Positions 43,575-50,560 of a stretch of 64,000 nucleotides of DNA are shown one piece after another. Source of the stretch: JAHJDO01 sp964437505 (GTDB lineage Bacteria > JAHJDO01); contig CAYTGU010000002.1 in the NCBI GenBank assembly GCA_964437505.1, positions 62,001-126,000 on the forward strand. The letters run 5' to 3'. Position numbers and translations under genes: made by a program. Positions within the stretch are counted from its first letter, which is position 1, and every line of letters starts with the position of its first letter. The notes beneath the pieces were generated by a model. It was not told where the DNA came from, did no database searches, and saw nothing but the letters and a program-made list of their open reading frames with translations.

Positions 43575-44462
43575 ATGGCAACTATTCCAATCAAAGACCT
43601 GTTAGAGGCAGGGGTGCATTTCGGGCACCAAACGCATAGATGGAATCCAAAAATGAAAGAATTTATTTTTGGACAGAAAAGAGGCATACATATTATAAAT
43701 CTCGAGAAAACTGTTCAAAAGATAGAGAAAGCATATGAGTTCTTAATGAATTTGGCTGCGCAGGGGGAATCTATTTTATTTGTTGGAACAAAGAGACAGG
43801 CTCAAATGACTGTTGCTGAGCAAGCAGCAAGATGTGGAATGCATTATGTAAATCAACGCTGGTTAGGGGGCATGCTTACAAACTTTCAGACTGTCCGCAA
43901 GAGTATAAGTCGATTGCTTGAAATTGAACAGATGAAGGAAAAAGGGGAATTTGAATCGCGACATAAGAAAGAGGTTATTAGATTAAATAAAGAAAAAGAT
44001 AAGCTTAATAAATATCTTATGGGAATTAAGACCATGACCAAATTTCCAGGTGCATTACTTGTAGTGGATCCGCAAAAAGAAAAAATTGCCGTTCTAGAGG
44101 CAAATAAATTAAAAATTCCTGTAATTGCAATTATTGATACAAATTGTGATCCTGATAGAATAGCCTGTTTTATTCCTGGTAATGATGATGCTGTTAAATC
44201 GATCGCAATATTGATTACAAAAATGGCTGATGCGATTATTGAAGGCAAAAAGAAAATTCCTAAAGAGAAAAAGGAAGAGAAAGTAATAGGCGAAGAAGAC
44301 GTAGAGTCTCAAAATCTTGAACCAATTTCAGAGAAGACCGAGAAGAAAAAGGCCGAAAAAAAAGAAAAAGAGAAATCAGTTAAAAAAGTAAAAGAATCTG
44401 GAGAAAAAAAGGCAACACTAACAAGTAAAAAAACTACTGCTAAAAAAATAGATAAAAAATAA
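43575..44462 (+). CDS. rpsB: 30S ribosomal protein S2, extended
   Basis: The first 225 residues are ordinary S2: IKDLLEAGVHFGHQTHRWNP, KMKEFIFGQKRGIHIINLEK, VGTKRQAQMTVAEQA, YVNQRWLGGMLTNFQT, LLVVDPQKEKIAVLEANKL, IAIIDTNCDPD. A tail of about 65 residues rich in Lys and Glu (KKAEKKEKEKSVKKVKE, ending KKIDKK) follows; S2 normally ends near residue 230-260. AGGAG precedes the ATG. It leads the conserved rpsB-tsf-pyrH-frr order. Confidence 0.97.
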   Translation: MATIPIKDLLEAGVHFGHQTHRWNPKMKEFIFGQKRGIHIINLEKTVQKIEKAYEFLMNLAAQGESILFVGTKRQAQMTVAEQAARCGMHYVNQRWLGGMLTNFQTVRKSISRLLEIEQMKEKGEFESRHKKEVIRLNKEKDKLNKYLMGIKTMTKFPGALLVVDPQKEKIAVLEANKLKIPVIAIIDTNCDPDRIACFIPGNDDAVKSIAILITKMADAIIEGKKKIPKEKKEEKVIGEEDVESQNLEPISEKTEKKKAEKKEKEKSVKKVKESGEKKATLTSKKTTAKKIDKK

Positions 44463-44483
44463 AAATAAAGGAGTTTTTCTATA

Positions 44484-44951
44484 ATGGGAATAAATGCAGA
44501 TTTGGTAAAAAAATTAAGGGAGTCGACAGGCATAGGTATTATGGATTGCAAGACGGCTTTGATAGAAGCAGATGGGGATTTGGAAAAAGCTATTGACGTT
44601 CTGCGTAAAAAGGGGCTGGCAAGTGCAAAGAAGAAGACTGGACGGCAGGCTCTAGAAGGCATTATTGCTACCTACATACATCATGGAAGTAAAATAGGTG
44701 TATTGGTAGAAATTAATTGCGAGACTGATTTTGTTGCCAGAACAGATGAGTTTAAGAATCTAGCAAAGGATATAGCGATGCATATTGCTGCAACAAATCC
44801 ATCTTATATTTCTAAAGAAGAGGTGACTTGTGATGTAATTGAAAAAGAAAGAGAGATATACAGCGAACAGAGTAAAGGCAAGCCGGAACATGCTATTGAA
44901 AAAATAGTTAATGGCAAATTAGAGAAATTCTTTGCGCAATTCTGTCTGTAG
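44484..44951 (+). CDS. tsf: Elongation factor Ts, cut short by an in-frame amber codon
   Basis: EF-Ts exchanges GDP for GTP on EF-Tu. The N-terminal UBA-like domain (LVKKLRESTGIGIMDCKTAL, EADGDLEKAIDVLRKKGLA) is complete, followed by the core through VEINCETDFVARTDEFKNLA. The frame stops at TAG (44949-44951) after GKLEKFFAQFCL, 155 residues in. The same frame then continues for 39 codons with the exact end of a short-form EF-Ts (described in the next entry), which would give 195 residues, like the Thermus protein. The stop occupies a position that is normally Leu (consensus LLEQPF), one base change from TTG. Either the allele is nonsense-mutated, UAG is read through, or there is a base error. 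Confidence 0.9.
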   Translation: MGINADLVKKLRESTGIGIMDCKTALIEADGDLEKAIDVLRKKGLASAKKKTGRQALEGIIATYIHHGSKIGVLVEINCETDFVARTDEFKNLAKDIAMHIAATNPSYISKEEVTCDVIEKEREIYSEQSKGKPEHAIEKIVNGKLEKFFAQFCL

Positions 44952-45071
44952 CAGCAGACATTTATTAAAGATAGTAAAATGTCCGTTGGCGAATATATAA
45001 TGTCTAAAGTATCCAAGCTGGGAGAAAATATCAAGGTTCGTAGATTTACTAGATATCAACTTGGAGGATAA
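44949..45071 (+). pseudogene. tsf: C-terminal 39 codons of tsf beyond the amber codon
   Basis: In frame with tsf after the TAG: QQTFIKDSKMSVGEYIMSKV, then SKLGENIKVRRFTRYQLGG and TAA. LGENI.VRRF.R..LG is the signature end of short EF-Ts proteins and shows no decay. The GGAGG of this last stretch is the ribosome-binding site of pyrH, whose ATG is 9 bases further on. Confidence 0.85.
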
Positions 45072-45079
45072 CTTGTTTT

Positions 45080-45802
45080 ATGAAAAAGCCTGTATATAAA
45101 CGGATTTTACTCAAGTTAAGCGGAGAGGCGCTTAAAGGCAAAAAAGACTCTGGTATAGACTTTGAGCAAACAGCCCTTATTGCAGGGCAAATTCATGAGA
45201 TACAGGCACTTGGTGTAGAAATCGCTGTTGTAATAGGCGGAGGGAATATATTTAGAGGCGTGCCGGCAAGTAAAAACGGGATAGATAGGGTTACTGCTGA
45301 TTATATGGGAATGATTGCTACTATGATTAATGCATTGGCACTTCAGGGAGCATTGGAGAATGTAGGAGTAATTACCAGAGTACAAACTGCGATAGAAATG
45401 CAGAAACTGGCAGAGCCGTATGTAAGAAGGAAAGCTGTTAGACACTTGGAGAAAGGAAGAGTTGTGATCTTTGCAGGGGGAACAGGAAATCCGTATTTCA
45501 GCACTGATACTGCAGCTGCCCTGCGTGCAGTAGAAATAGAAGCTGAAATAGTACTTAAGGCAACAAAAGTTGACGGGGTATATAGTTCAGATCCTCTATC
45601 TAACAAGAAAGCAAAACGATTTAGTTCAATTGACTATCTTGAAGTAATAACAAAGAAGCTTAAAGTTATGGATAGTACTGCTATTTCTCTTTGTATGGAT
45701 AATAATCTGCCGATTGTTGTCTTTAATATGGCTCAAAAAGACAATATTAAAAAGGTTATAATGGGAGAGAATATCGGGACTTTTGTAAAGGAGGCAAAGT
45801 AA
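45080..45802 (+). CDS. pyrH: Uridylate kinase (UMP kinase)
   Basis: A 240-residue amino-acid-kinase-fold enzyme that phosphorylates UMP to UDP. It begins YKRILLKLSGEALKG and continues with AVVIGGGNIFRGVPAS, RVTADYMGMIATMINALALQ, FAGGTGNPYFSTDTAAALRA and KATKVDGVYSSDPL. The length is typical. GGAGG, lying in the last codons of the full-length tsf frame, serves as its ribosome-binding site. One base separates it from frr. Confidence 0.97.
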   Translation: MKKPVYKRILLKLSGEALKGKKDSGIDFEQTALIAGQIHEIQALGVEIAVVIGGGNIFRGVPASKNGIDRVTADYMGMIATMINALALQGALENVGVITRVQTAIEMQKLAEPYVRRKAVRHLEKGRVVIFAGGTGNPYFSTDTAAALRAVEIEAEIVLKATKVDGVYSSDPLSNKKAKRFSSIDYLEVITKKLKVMDSTAISLCMDNNLPIVVFNMAQKDNIKKVIMGENIGTFVKEAK

Positions 45803-45803
45803 A

Positions 45804-46361
45804 ATGCTAAAACAAATTATTTCGCAGACCGAAGCAAAAATGGGAAAATCCATGGAGGCAGTAAAGGGGGAGCTGGCTACGATACGAACCGGAAGAGCAT
45901 CTGCTTCTTTAGTGGAACATATTATGGTTGATTGTTACGGCTCATCATCGCTACTCAATCAGGTAGCAGGTATTTCTGTTCCAGAGTCTCAACTTATTGT
46001 TATTCAGCCATGGGATAAGAATTTAATATCTGATGTAGAGAAGGCAATAATAAAGGCTAATATTGGATTGACACCTATAAATGACGGCAAAGTATTGCGC
46101 ATACCTGTTCCGTCTCCTACTGAGGACAGAAGAAAAGAGCTCATAAAGATCGTAAAAAAGATAGGCGAAGAAGGCAAGATATCTATAAGAGGAATACGGC
46201 GAGATACTATTGCAGAAATTAAAACTCTGCAAAAGAATGGACAGGTATCTGAAGACGATGCTTTTAGAGATGAAGCACATATACAAAAAATCACAGATCA
46301 GCACATTGCCCAGATTGATAAAATTCTGGACGATAAGGAAAAGGCATTGCTGGAAGTTTGA
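45804..46361 (+). CDS. frr: Ribosome recycling factor
   Basis: A 185-residue tRNA-shaped protein that splits post-termination ribosomes with EF-G. Conserved text: ELATIRTGRASASLVEHI, YGSSSLLNQVAGISVPE, VIQPWDKNLISDVEKAI, ANIGLTPINDGKVLRIPVP, TEDRRKELIKIVKKIGEE and the C-terminal helix DQHIAQIDKILDDKEKALLE. The length is standard. Last gene of the rpsB operon; in many genomes uppS follows directly, but here about 3.4 kb intervenes. Confidence 0.97.
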   Translation: MLKQIISQTEAKMGKSMEAVKGELATIRTGRASASLVEHIMVDCYGSSSLLNQVAGISVPESQLIVIQPWDKNLISDVEKAIIKANIGLTPINDGKVLRIPVPSPTEDRRKELIKIVKKIGEEGKISIRGIRRDTIAEIKTLQKNGQVSEDDAFRDEAHIQKITDQHIAQIDKILDDKEKALLEV

Positions 46362-46419
46362 AAAACCTCTTTTATCATTTGGTATAAAGGTTAAAAATTG
46401 TTTCTGTCAGAACAGTTAC

Positions 46420-46448
46420 TTGACATCCTACAGCTAGTATGGTCTACT
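46420..46448 (+). promoter_or_regulatory. Candidate promoter for a small RNA upstream of the DUF3800 gene
   Basis: TTGACA (46420-46425) is followed after 17 bases by TCTACT (46443-46448), four of six matches to the -10 consensus. Transcription would start near 46455, at the first hairpin of the structured region. Confidence 0.45.
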
Positions 46449-46450
46449 TA

Positions 46451-46557
46451 AGTTAAGAGAAAACGAGGTTAACTAAAGTCCTGAAGTTTTGTGATGGTTA
46501 TCTTTAGATCACCCTCATAAGCGTAGTGTATCTGCGCCAGCTTCAGGCTTTTTTTAT
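46451..46557 (+). ncRNA. Candidate structured small RNA ending in a terminator
   Basis: About 100 bases that fold into a leader hairpin (AGTTAA 46451-46456 with TTAACT 46469-46474) and a three-way junction. The closing stem is CCTGAAG (46480-46486) with CTTCAGG (46541-46547). Arm one is GTGAT (46491-46495) with ATCAC (46508-46512). Arm two is GCGTAG (46521-46526) with CTGCGC (46532-46537), including one G-U pair. A T-run (46549-46555) follows the closing stem. It lacks the conserved arms of a tRNA, and I recognise no known RNA family. The DUF3800 ATG lies 5 bases after the T-run. Confidence 0.45.
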
Positions 46558-46560
46558 TCT

Positions 46561-47211
46561 ATGTGGTTTATGCAAATTTTAATTGATGAAAGTGGTGATT
46601 TAGGTTGGATTTTCGATAAGCCATACAGAAAGGGTGGTTCTAGCCGATACCTTACCCTTGCCTGTCTATTTCTTCCGAAATCGTTAAAAAACTTACCAAG
46701 AAATATCATTCGTGCTATGTACAAAAAGATGGGTTGGCAAAATGAAAAAAAAGCTTCCACAGCCACAATAAAACAGAAAACCATATTTTGTCAAAACGTT
46801 ATAATGTTATTAAAATCCAATCCTAGTATTAAAATAGAAGCAATTACTGTTAAAAAAGAAAATGTTGAAAATCACATTAGGGAAGATGGAAATAAACTGT
46901 ATAATTATATGATATCTCTAATAATTCCTGAATATACAAATGGACATTCAGAAGTAGATTTTATTCCTGATGAGCGAAGCATAAAAGTTAAAAGTGGTAA
47001 CTCTTTAGTAGACTATCTGCAGGTGAAACTATGGTTTGACTATAAACAACAGACGAAACTCATTAATAAGCCTGGCCGTAGCCATGAGCAATATAATCTT
47101 CAATTTATAGACTGGGTAACTCATTGTATATGGATGAATTTTGAACAGGGTCAAAATACAATGTATGATATACTGGTGCTTCATATTAAAAACAGGACAC
47201 TGTTCTTTTAA
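46561..47211 (+). CDS. DUF3800 protein
   Basis: 216 residues. The N-terminal strand MQILIDESGDLGWIF is the DUF3800 hallmark (IDESGD), a family with an RNase-H-like fold, often found in accessory and defence regions but without an established activity. Further acidic residues that might complete a metal site are in SEVDFIPDE and in the HEQYNLQFIDWVT segment. ATG codons at 46561 and 46570 are both possible; neither has a Shine-Dalgarno, and the terminator T-run of the preceding RNA ends 5 bases before the first. Translation may thus depend on read-through past that hairpin. It belongs to cargo inserted between frr and uppS. Confidence 0.75.
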   Translation: MWFMQILIDESGDLGWIFDKPYRKGGSSRYLTLACLFLPKSLKNLPRNIIRAMYKKMGWQNEKKASTATIKQKTIFCQNVIMLLKSNPSIKIEAITVKKENVENHIREDGNKLYNYMISLIIPEYTNGHSEVDFIPDERSIKVKSGNSLVDYLQVKLWFDYKQQTKLINKPGRSHEQYNLQFIDWVTHCIWMNFEQGQNTMYDILVLHIKNRTLFF

Positions 47212-47280
47212 GAATTCTAATCAAAACGTCTATATTTTCCCCTCTAAGATAGAATGTAAATAGCATAAAGTGCGGTTGTG

Positions 47281-47306
47281 TCATGCCTGCGAAAGCAGGA
47301 ATGACA
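47281..47306. repeat. Small palindromic dispersed-type repeat
   Basis: TCATGCCTGC-GAAA-GCAGGAATGA forms a near-perfect hairpin with a GAAA loop. It belongs to the common class of CCTGCGAAAGCAGG intergenic elements seen in many bacterial genomes. The CAGGAATGACA side resembles the ends of the longer repeats at 49532 and 62861. Confidence 0.65.
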
Positions 47307-47318
47307 AGGGATGAGTAT

Positions 47319-47345
47319 AGGGCACAATATCTTGTGCCCTTTTTT
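47319..47345 (+). terminator. Strong intrinsic terminator after the DUF3800 gene
   Basis: AGGGCACAA (47319-47327), loop TATC, TTGTGCCCT (47332-47340): a perfect nine-pair stem followed by TTTTT. It isolates the DUF3800 unit from the next gene pair. Confidence 0.85.
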
Positions 47346-47381
47346 CTTTATGGTTTGGGGATGGTGGGGTATAATTAATTT

Positions 47382-48494
47382 ATGGAAAATGAAATTAGTA
47401 ATGAATATATTGAAAATGCAATAAATAAACTGGGAAAATTCTTCGGAGTTAAAGAAGAAATTTCTAGCAAAAGACTTTTTTCTTTGATGAAAAGCGACAA
47501 GGTAAAAGAGTCAATGAAAATGATAGCTCAACAGCTAGATTTGCCTATAGACATCAATATTGTTAATGTTCCAAGTGATTATAGGAGACAAAGTGATGAT
47601 AATCAGTTTCATAGCACACATTTAGCCAGAGTCAGTCAACGTGGCTCAGGAAGCGAAGGAATTACGGCTCAAGTAAGCATACCAGGGAATTTACCATTTT
47701 TTGGTTCCACAGCATTAAATAACTACCCAATAAACGTCAAGATAAGTAAGAATTGTACAGAACATCCCGTAGTATTTTCAATGGTTATGGCGCACGAGCT
47801 TTCACATGTACTTTTACATTCATTACGCCATGCTGAAAAAGATAATGAGTTTTACACAGACATTGTTGCTATGATGCTTGGCTTCAAAACAATATTTCGA
47901 AATGGACGCAAAATTACAACCACAAAAGAAGATCATGGACTTATGAGTACAACAATTAGGACAACTACCACTACTTATGGATACTTATCCGATGAACAAT
48001 TTAATTTTGCTAAAAATAAAATAAATTTAATATTTAAAAAAAATCACGGCAGGAAAAAACTTTTATTAAAAGAGATTAAAAAATTTAAAAAAGTATTGTT
48101 AAAATATAAGATAACTTTTTTCAGATTTAGTAAATTTCTTGAATATCTTTCTAAAAATCACGGTAAAAATATTTCTGGGGATGATGGCAAAAAGATAATG
48201 ATGCTTTTCCAACCTGGTTATATTGGTAATTTTGAGTCATCTATAAAACAAAATGTCCAAAAAATTAACAAAGTTGAAACATTTTGCAAAAAACTGTTCC
48301 ACTACACTGAGCAAAACTTAAACCAAATGATGAATTATACTAAAGAATTAGAAAGCGAAACGAAAGATTTAAAAAATAAATTAACTTCTTTAAGACAAGA
48401 CGCGAGAATGTTAAAAACACATATCAATTTTACATACAGAATGAAAGTTTTTTCCAGTCAAATTTGGCAAAGATTAACTAAAAAAGGCGACTAG
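47382..48494 (+). CDS. Metallopeptidase-like protein with HExxH motif and coiled-coil tail, function unknown
   Basis: 370 residues. Residues about 45-170 look like a zinc peptidase: MVMAHELSHVLLHS places HExxH at 138-142, and EFYTDIVAMMLGF (156-168) resembles the EFAADxLL-type third-ligand helix of ImmA/IrrE peptidases. After a basic segment (FKKNHGRKKLLLKEIKKFKK) the C-terminal 170 residues are helical and end in a coiled coil (YTKELESETKDLKNKLTSLR). There is no signal peptide. TATAAT (47370-47375) ends six bases before the ATG, so the transcript may be leaderless. One base separates it from the membrane-protein gene behind it, forming a two-gene unit. I do not recognise the family as a whole. 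Confidence 0.7.
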   Translation: MENEISNEYIENAINKLGKFFGVKEEISSKRLFSLMKSDKVKESMKMIAQQLDLPIDINIVNVPSDYRRQSDDNQFHSTHLARVSQRGSGSEGITAQVSIPGNLPFFGSTALNNYPINVKISKNCTEHPVVFSMVMAHELSHVLLHSLRHAEKDNEFYTDIVAMMLGFKTIFRNGRKITTTKEDHGLMSTTIRTTTTTYGYLSDEQFNFAKNKINLIFKKNHGRKKLLLKEIKKFKKVLLKYKITFFRFSKFLEYLSKNHGKNISGDDGKKIMMLFQPGYIGNFESSIKQNVQKINKVETFCKKLFHYTEQNLNQMMNYTKELESETKDLKNKLTSLRQDARMLKTHINFTYRMKVFSSQIWQRLTKKGD

Positions 48495-48495
48495 A

Positions 48496-49476
48496 ATGTT
48501 CAGTAGAGTAACTATAAGTCAGAAAGATGAAAAACATATTGGCTTGAAATTTGAGAAAAGGCGTACAAGAATTGATGCTGAATATAATACTAAATTACTA
48601 GAAAAACAAACAGAGCTTGGAAATAGAATCCACGGTGGGTGTGGGCAGAACGAACTGATAAGGATAAAGACTGAGAAAGTTATGAAATTAGCCGAGGCAT
48701 GGTCTGATATATACAGAGAGGTTTGTGGTAATCCAGCAAACGAAAAAGATGTCAACGTCATAATAGAGAGAGTCAAACAAATTGTAGATTCGCACATGAA
48801 AAGTCTGATTAGCAATGTGGAAAACAATACGACTATACCCGCAAACTTCAAACAAGCATGTCAGGAACAATTTATAGCAGGAGGCATGAGTATTATATCG
48901 AATATTAAGAGTGATCTTGAGATATGTGTAATGGAGAATAAATTTACTCTAAGAAAAATAATTGGTCGTTCTTTTACTATTAAATTTTTCAAACATTCTA
49001 TATTTATTTACATAGTTGCACCAATAATTGTGTTTTTGATTATTAGTAACTGCAATAAAACCAAATCTCCAAATGTTACAATAAATAATTATTTTGAAAG
49101 TTCGTTTTTTATTTCAAAAAAACAAGAATTAACATTAAATTTAAGACAGAAATATCCATTTGGATTTGTGATTTTTTCAGTCGATGATAAAAATATAGTT
49201 ACTCTTAATAATCTCAACTTTGCTCAAGATTTTGATATTGATTGGGTAAACACTAAAATAAAACAATTAACTAATAATAGAATAGAAATTTTAATACCTA
49301 AAATATTTTATAAACCCCAAAGAGTCACAATACAGAAATTCACCATGATAATACCTAGGAAAGTTGGATATAAAAAAGTATTTCCAATCAGTTTCGGAAG
49401 CCAAAAATTTAAACCAATTTTTGAAGTGCTTGAAGATCATAGTAAATTTTTGATCCTTGTAATAGGATTTAAATAA
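48496..49476 (+). CDS. Unknown single-pass membrane protein, partner of the metallopeptidase-like protein
   Basis: 326 residues. Residues 1-165 are charged and helical (KTEKVMKLAEAWSDIYREV; VIIERVKQIVDSHMK). A single transmembrane helix lies at about 169-186 (FIYIVAPIIVFLIIS). The last 140 residues are beta-rich and AT-codon-rich (KIKQLTNNRIEILIPKIF), probably on the far side of the membrane. No known domain is recognised. The gene begins one base after the HExxH protein, so the two are co-translated. A cytoplasmic peptidase with a membrane-anchored partner could be a sensor-effector pair, a phage-defence device, or a regulated-proteolysis unit; none of these is shown by the sequence. Confidence 0.65.
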   Translation: MFSRVTISQKDEKHIGLKFEKRRTRIDAEYNTKLLEKQTELGNRIHGGCGQNELIRIKTEKVMKLAEAWSDIYREVCGNPANEKDVNVIIERVKQIVDSHMKSLISNVENNTTIPANFKQACQEQFIAGGMSIISNIKSDLEICVMENKFTLRKIIGRSFTIKFFKHSIFIYIVAPIIVFLIISNCNKTKSPNVTINNYFESSFFISKKQELTLNLRQKYPFGFVIFSVDDKNIVTLNNLNFAQDFDIDWVNTKIKQLTNNRIEILIPKIFYKPQRVTIQKFTMIIPRKVGYKKVFPISFGSQKFKPIFEVLEDHSKFLILVIGFK

Positions 49477-49483
49477 AGGTTAA

Positions 49484-49566
49484 AATGGGGACAACAACCT
49501 TTTCTTAAATCCTGAGCTCAAATCACTAACCACCCGGCTTATCCGATCAAGCAGGAGAATGACAAA
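49484..49566. repeat. Dispersed intergenic repeat, copy 1
   Basis: The core 49532-49566 (ACCCGG ... GATCAAGCAGGAGAATGACAAA) matches 62861-62895 at 31 of 35 positions. Weaker similarity extends upstream to GGGGACA and TTTTCTTAA, so the element is about 85-90 bases. It lies between the membrane-protein gene and the ferredoxin, at the right edge of the accessory insert. Confidence 0.65.
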
Positions 49567-49653
49567 ATTTGTAATTTTGGGAATAAAATGATAAAAAGAC
49601 TGTTACAAAAATTGCTAAACCATACAGAGTAAAAAACAAAGGAGAACGAAGAC

Positions 49654-49827
49654 ATGGCTTATAAAATCTCAGATGAATGTGTTGGTTGCGGTACGTGTGT
49701 TGACGAATGTGAAGCAGAAGCAATTAAGGAACAGGACGATAAATACAGTATTGTTGCTGAGAAATGTACGGAGTGTGGTAAGTGCGCGGAAGTATGCCCT
49801 GTAGAAGCGATAGCTAAGGATGAGTAA
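49654..49827 (+). CDS. Small 2x[4Fe-4S] ferredoxin
   Basis: 57 residues. It begins MAYKISDECVGCGTCVDECE and contains CTECGKCAEVCPVEAI, the two CxxCxxCxxxC motifs of a clostridial-type ferredoxin; the first cluster's last cysteine is followed by Glu instead of Pro (CEAEAI). A low-potential electron carrier like this suits an anaerobic metabolism and could serve IspG or the QueG-like protein. AGGAG precedes the ATG. Its end overlaps uppS by 8 bases, so the two are coupled even though their roles differ. Confidence 0.95.
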   Translation: MAYKISDECVGCGTCVDECEAEAIKEQDDKYSIVAEKCTECGKCAEVCPVEAIAKDE

Positions 49828-50560
49828 AAAAGAAGAACGGTTGTCAGAATTAGACCATAGGAAGATTCCTCAACATGTTGCTATTATAATGGATGGTAAT
49901 GGCAGATGGGCAAAGAAGCGCGGATTGCCAAGGTCTGCAGGACATCTGGCAGGGGTAAAAACTGTTAGGCGTATTGTAGAAACATCCTCAAACATTGGTG
50001 TAAAATTTCTGACCATGTATGCATTTTCCACAGAAAACTGGAAACGTCCCAAAGATGAAGTTAGTACAATTATGTCTTTATTTAAGATATATCTCAAAAA
50101 AGAAATATCAACCTTTAATAAGAATGATGTAAGGCTTAATGTAATTGGAAATACAGGAGATTTGTCGGATGGTCTTCAGAAAATTATGGATAACGCACTG
50201 GAAAAGACATCTGCAAATAAAGGCTTAACGTTTACTTTGGCTATCAATTATGGCAGCAGGGAAGAGATTACGAACGCAGTAAAAAACATTGTAAATGATG
50301 TTGAAAAAGGTATCATAAGTAGAGATATAAATGAGAGTATAATCAGCAGGTATTTATATACCTCTGATTTGCCGGATCCGGATCTTTTAATCAGAACAAG
50401 CGGAGAGATGAGAATTAGCAATTTTTTACTCTGGCAATTGTCGTACTCTGAGATATGGGTTACAGATACGTATTGGCCGGATTTTGAGCAAACAGAGTAT
50501 ATAAAAGCGATTTTGGATTATCAAAATAGACAAAGACGGTTTGGAAAACATAACGGATAA
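49820..50560 (+). CDS. uppS: Undecaprenyl diphosphate synthase
   Basis: A 246-residue cis-prenyltransferase making the C55 carrier for peptidoglycan and O-antigen. Key stretches are PQHVAIIMDGNGRWAKKRGL (diphosphate-binding Asp in MDGNGRWA), AGHLAGVKTVRRIVE, LTMYAFSTENWKRP, LAINYGSREEI, LPDPDLLIRTSGEMRISNFL and WPDF near the end. The length is normal. It overlaps cdsA by 20 bases. Its substrate comes from the MEP pathway enzymes encoded on the opposite strand. Confidence 0.97.
   Translation: MSKKEERLSELDHRKIPQHVAIIMDGNGRWAKKRGLPRSAGHLAGVKTVRRIVETSSNIGVKFLTMYAFSTENWKRPKDEVSTIMSLFKIYLKKEISTFNKNDVRLNVIGNTGDLSDGLQKIMDNALEKTSANKGLTFTLAINYGSREEITNAVKNIVNDVEKGIISRDINESIISRYLYTSDLPDPDLLIRTSGEMRISNFLLWQLSYSEIWVTDTYWPDFEQTEYIKAILDYQNRQRRFGKHNG

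Noticed and set aside
44949..44951. Reassignment of UAG as a sense codon throughout the genome
   Set aside because: bamA, the lptE-like gene, dnaB, ftsL, murE and the gene at 47382 all end at TAG exactly where their families end, so UAG works as a normal stop; only local suppression or read-through in tsf remains possible.
46480..46547. A tRNA gene, suggested by the three-armed fold
   Set aside because: There is no T-arm GGTTCGA-type sequence, no acceptor stem of proper length and no CCA-compatible end; a terminator follows directly.
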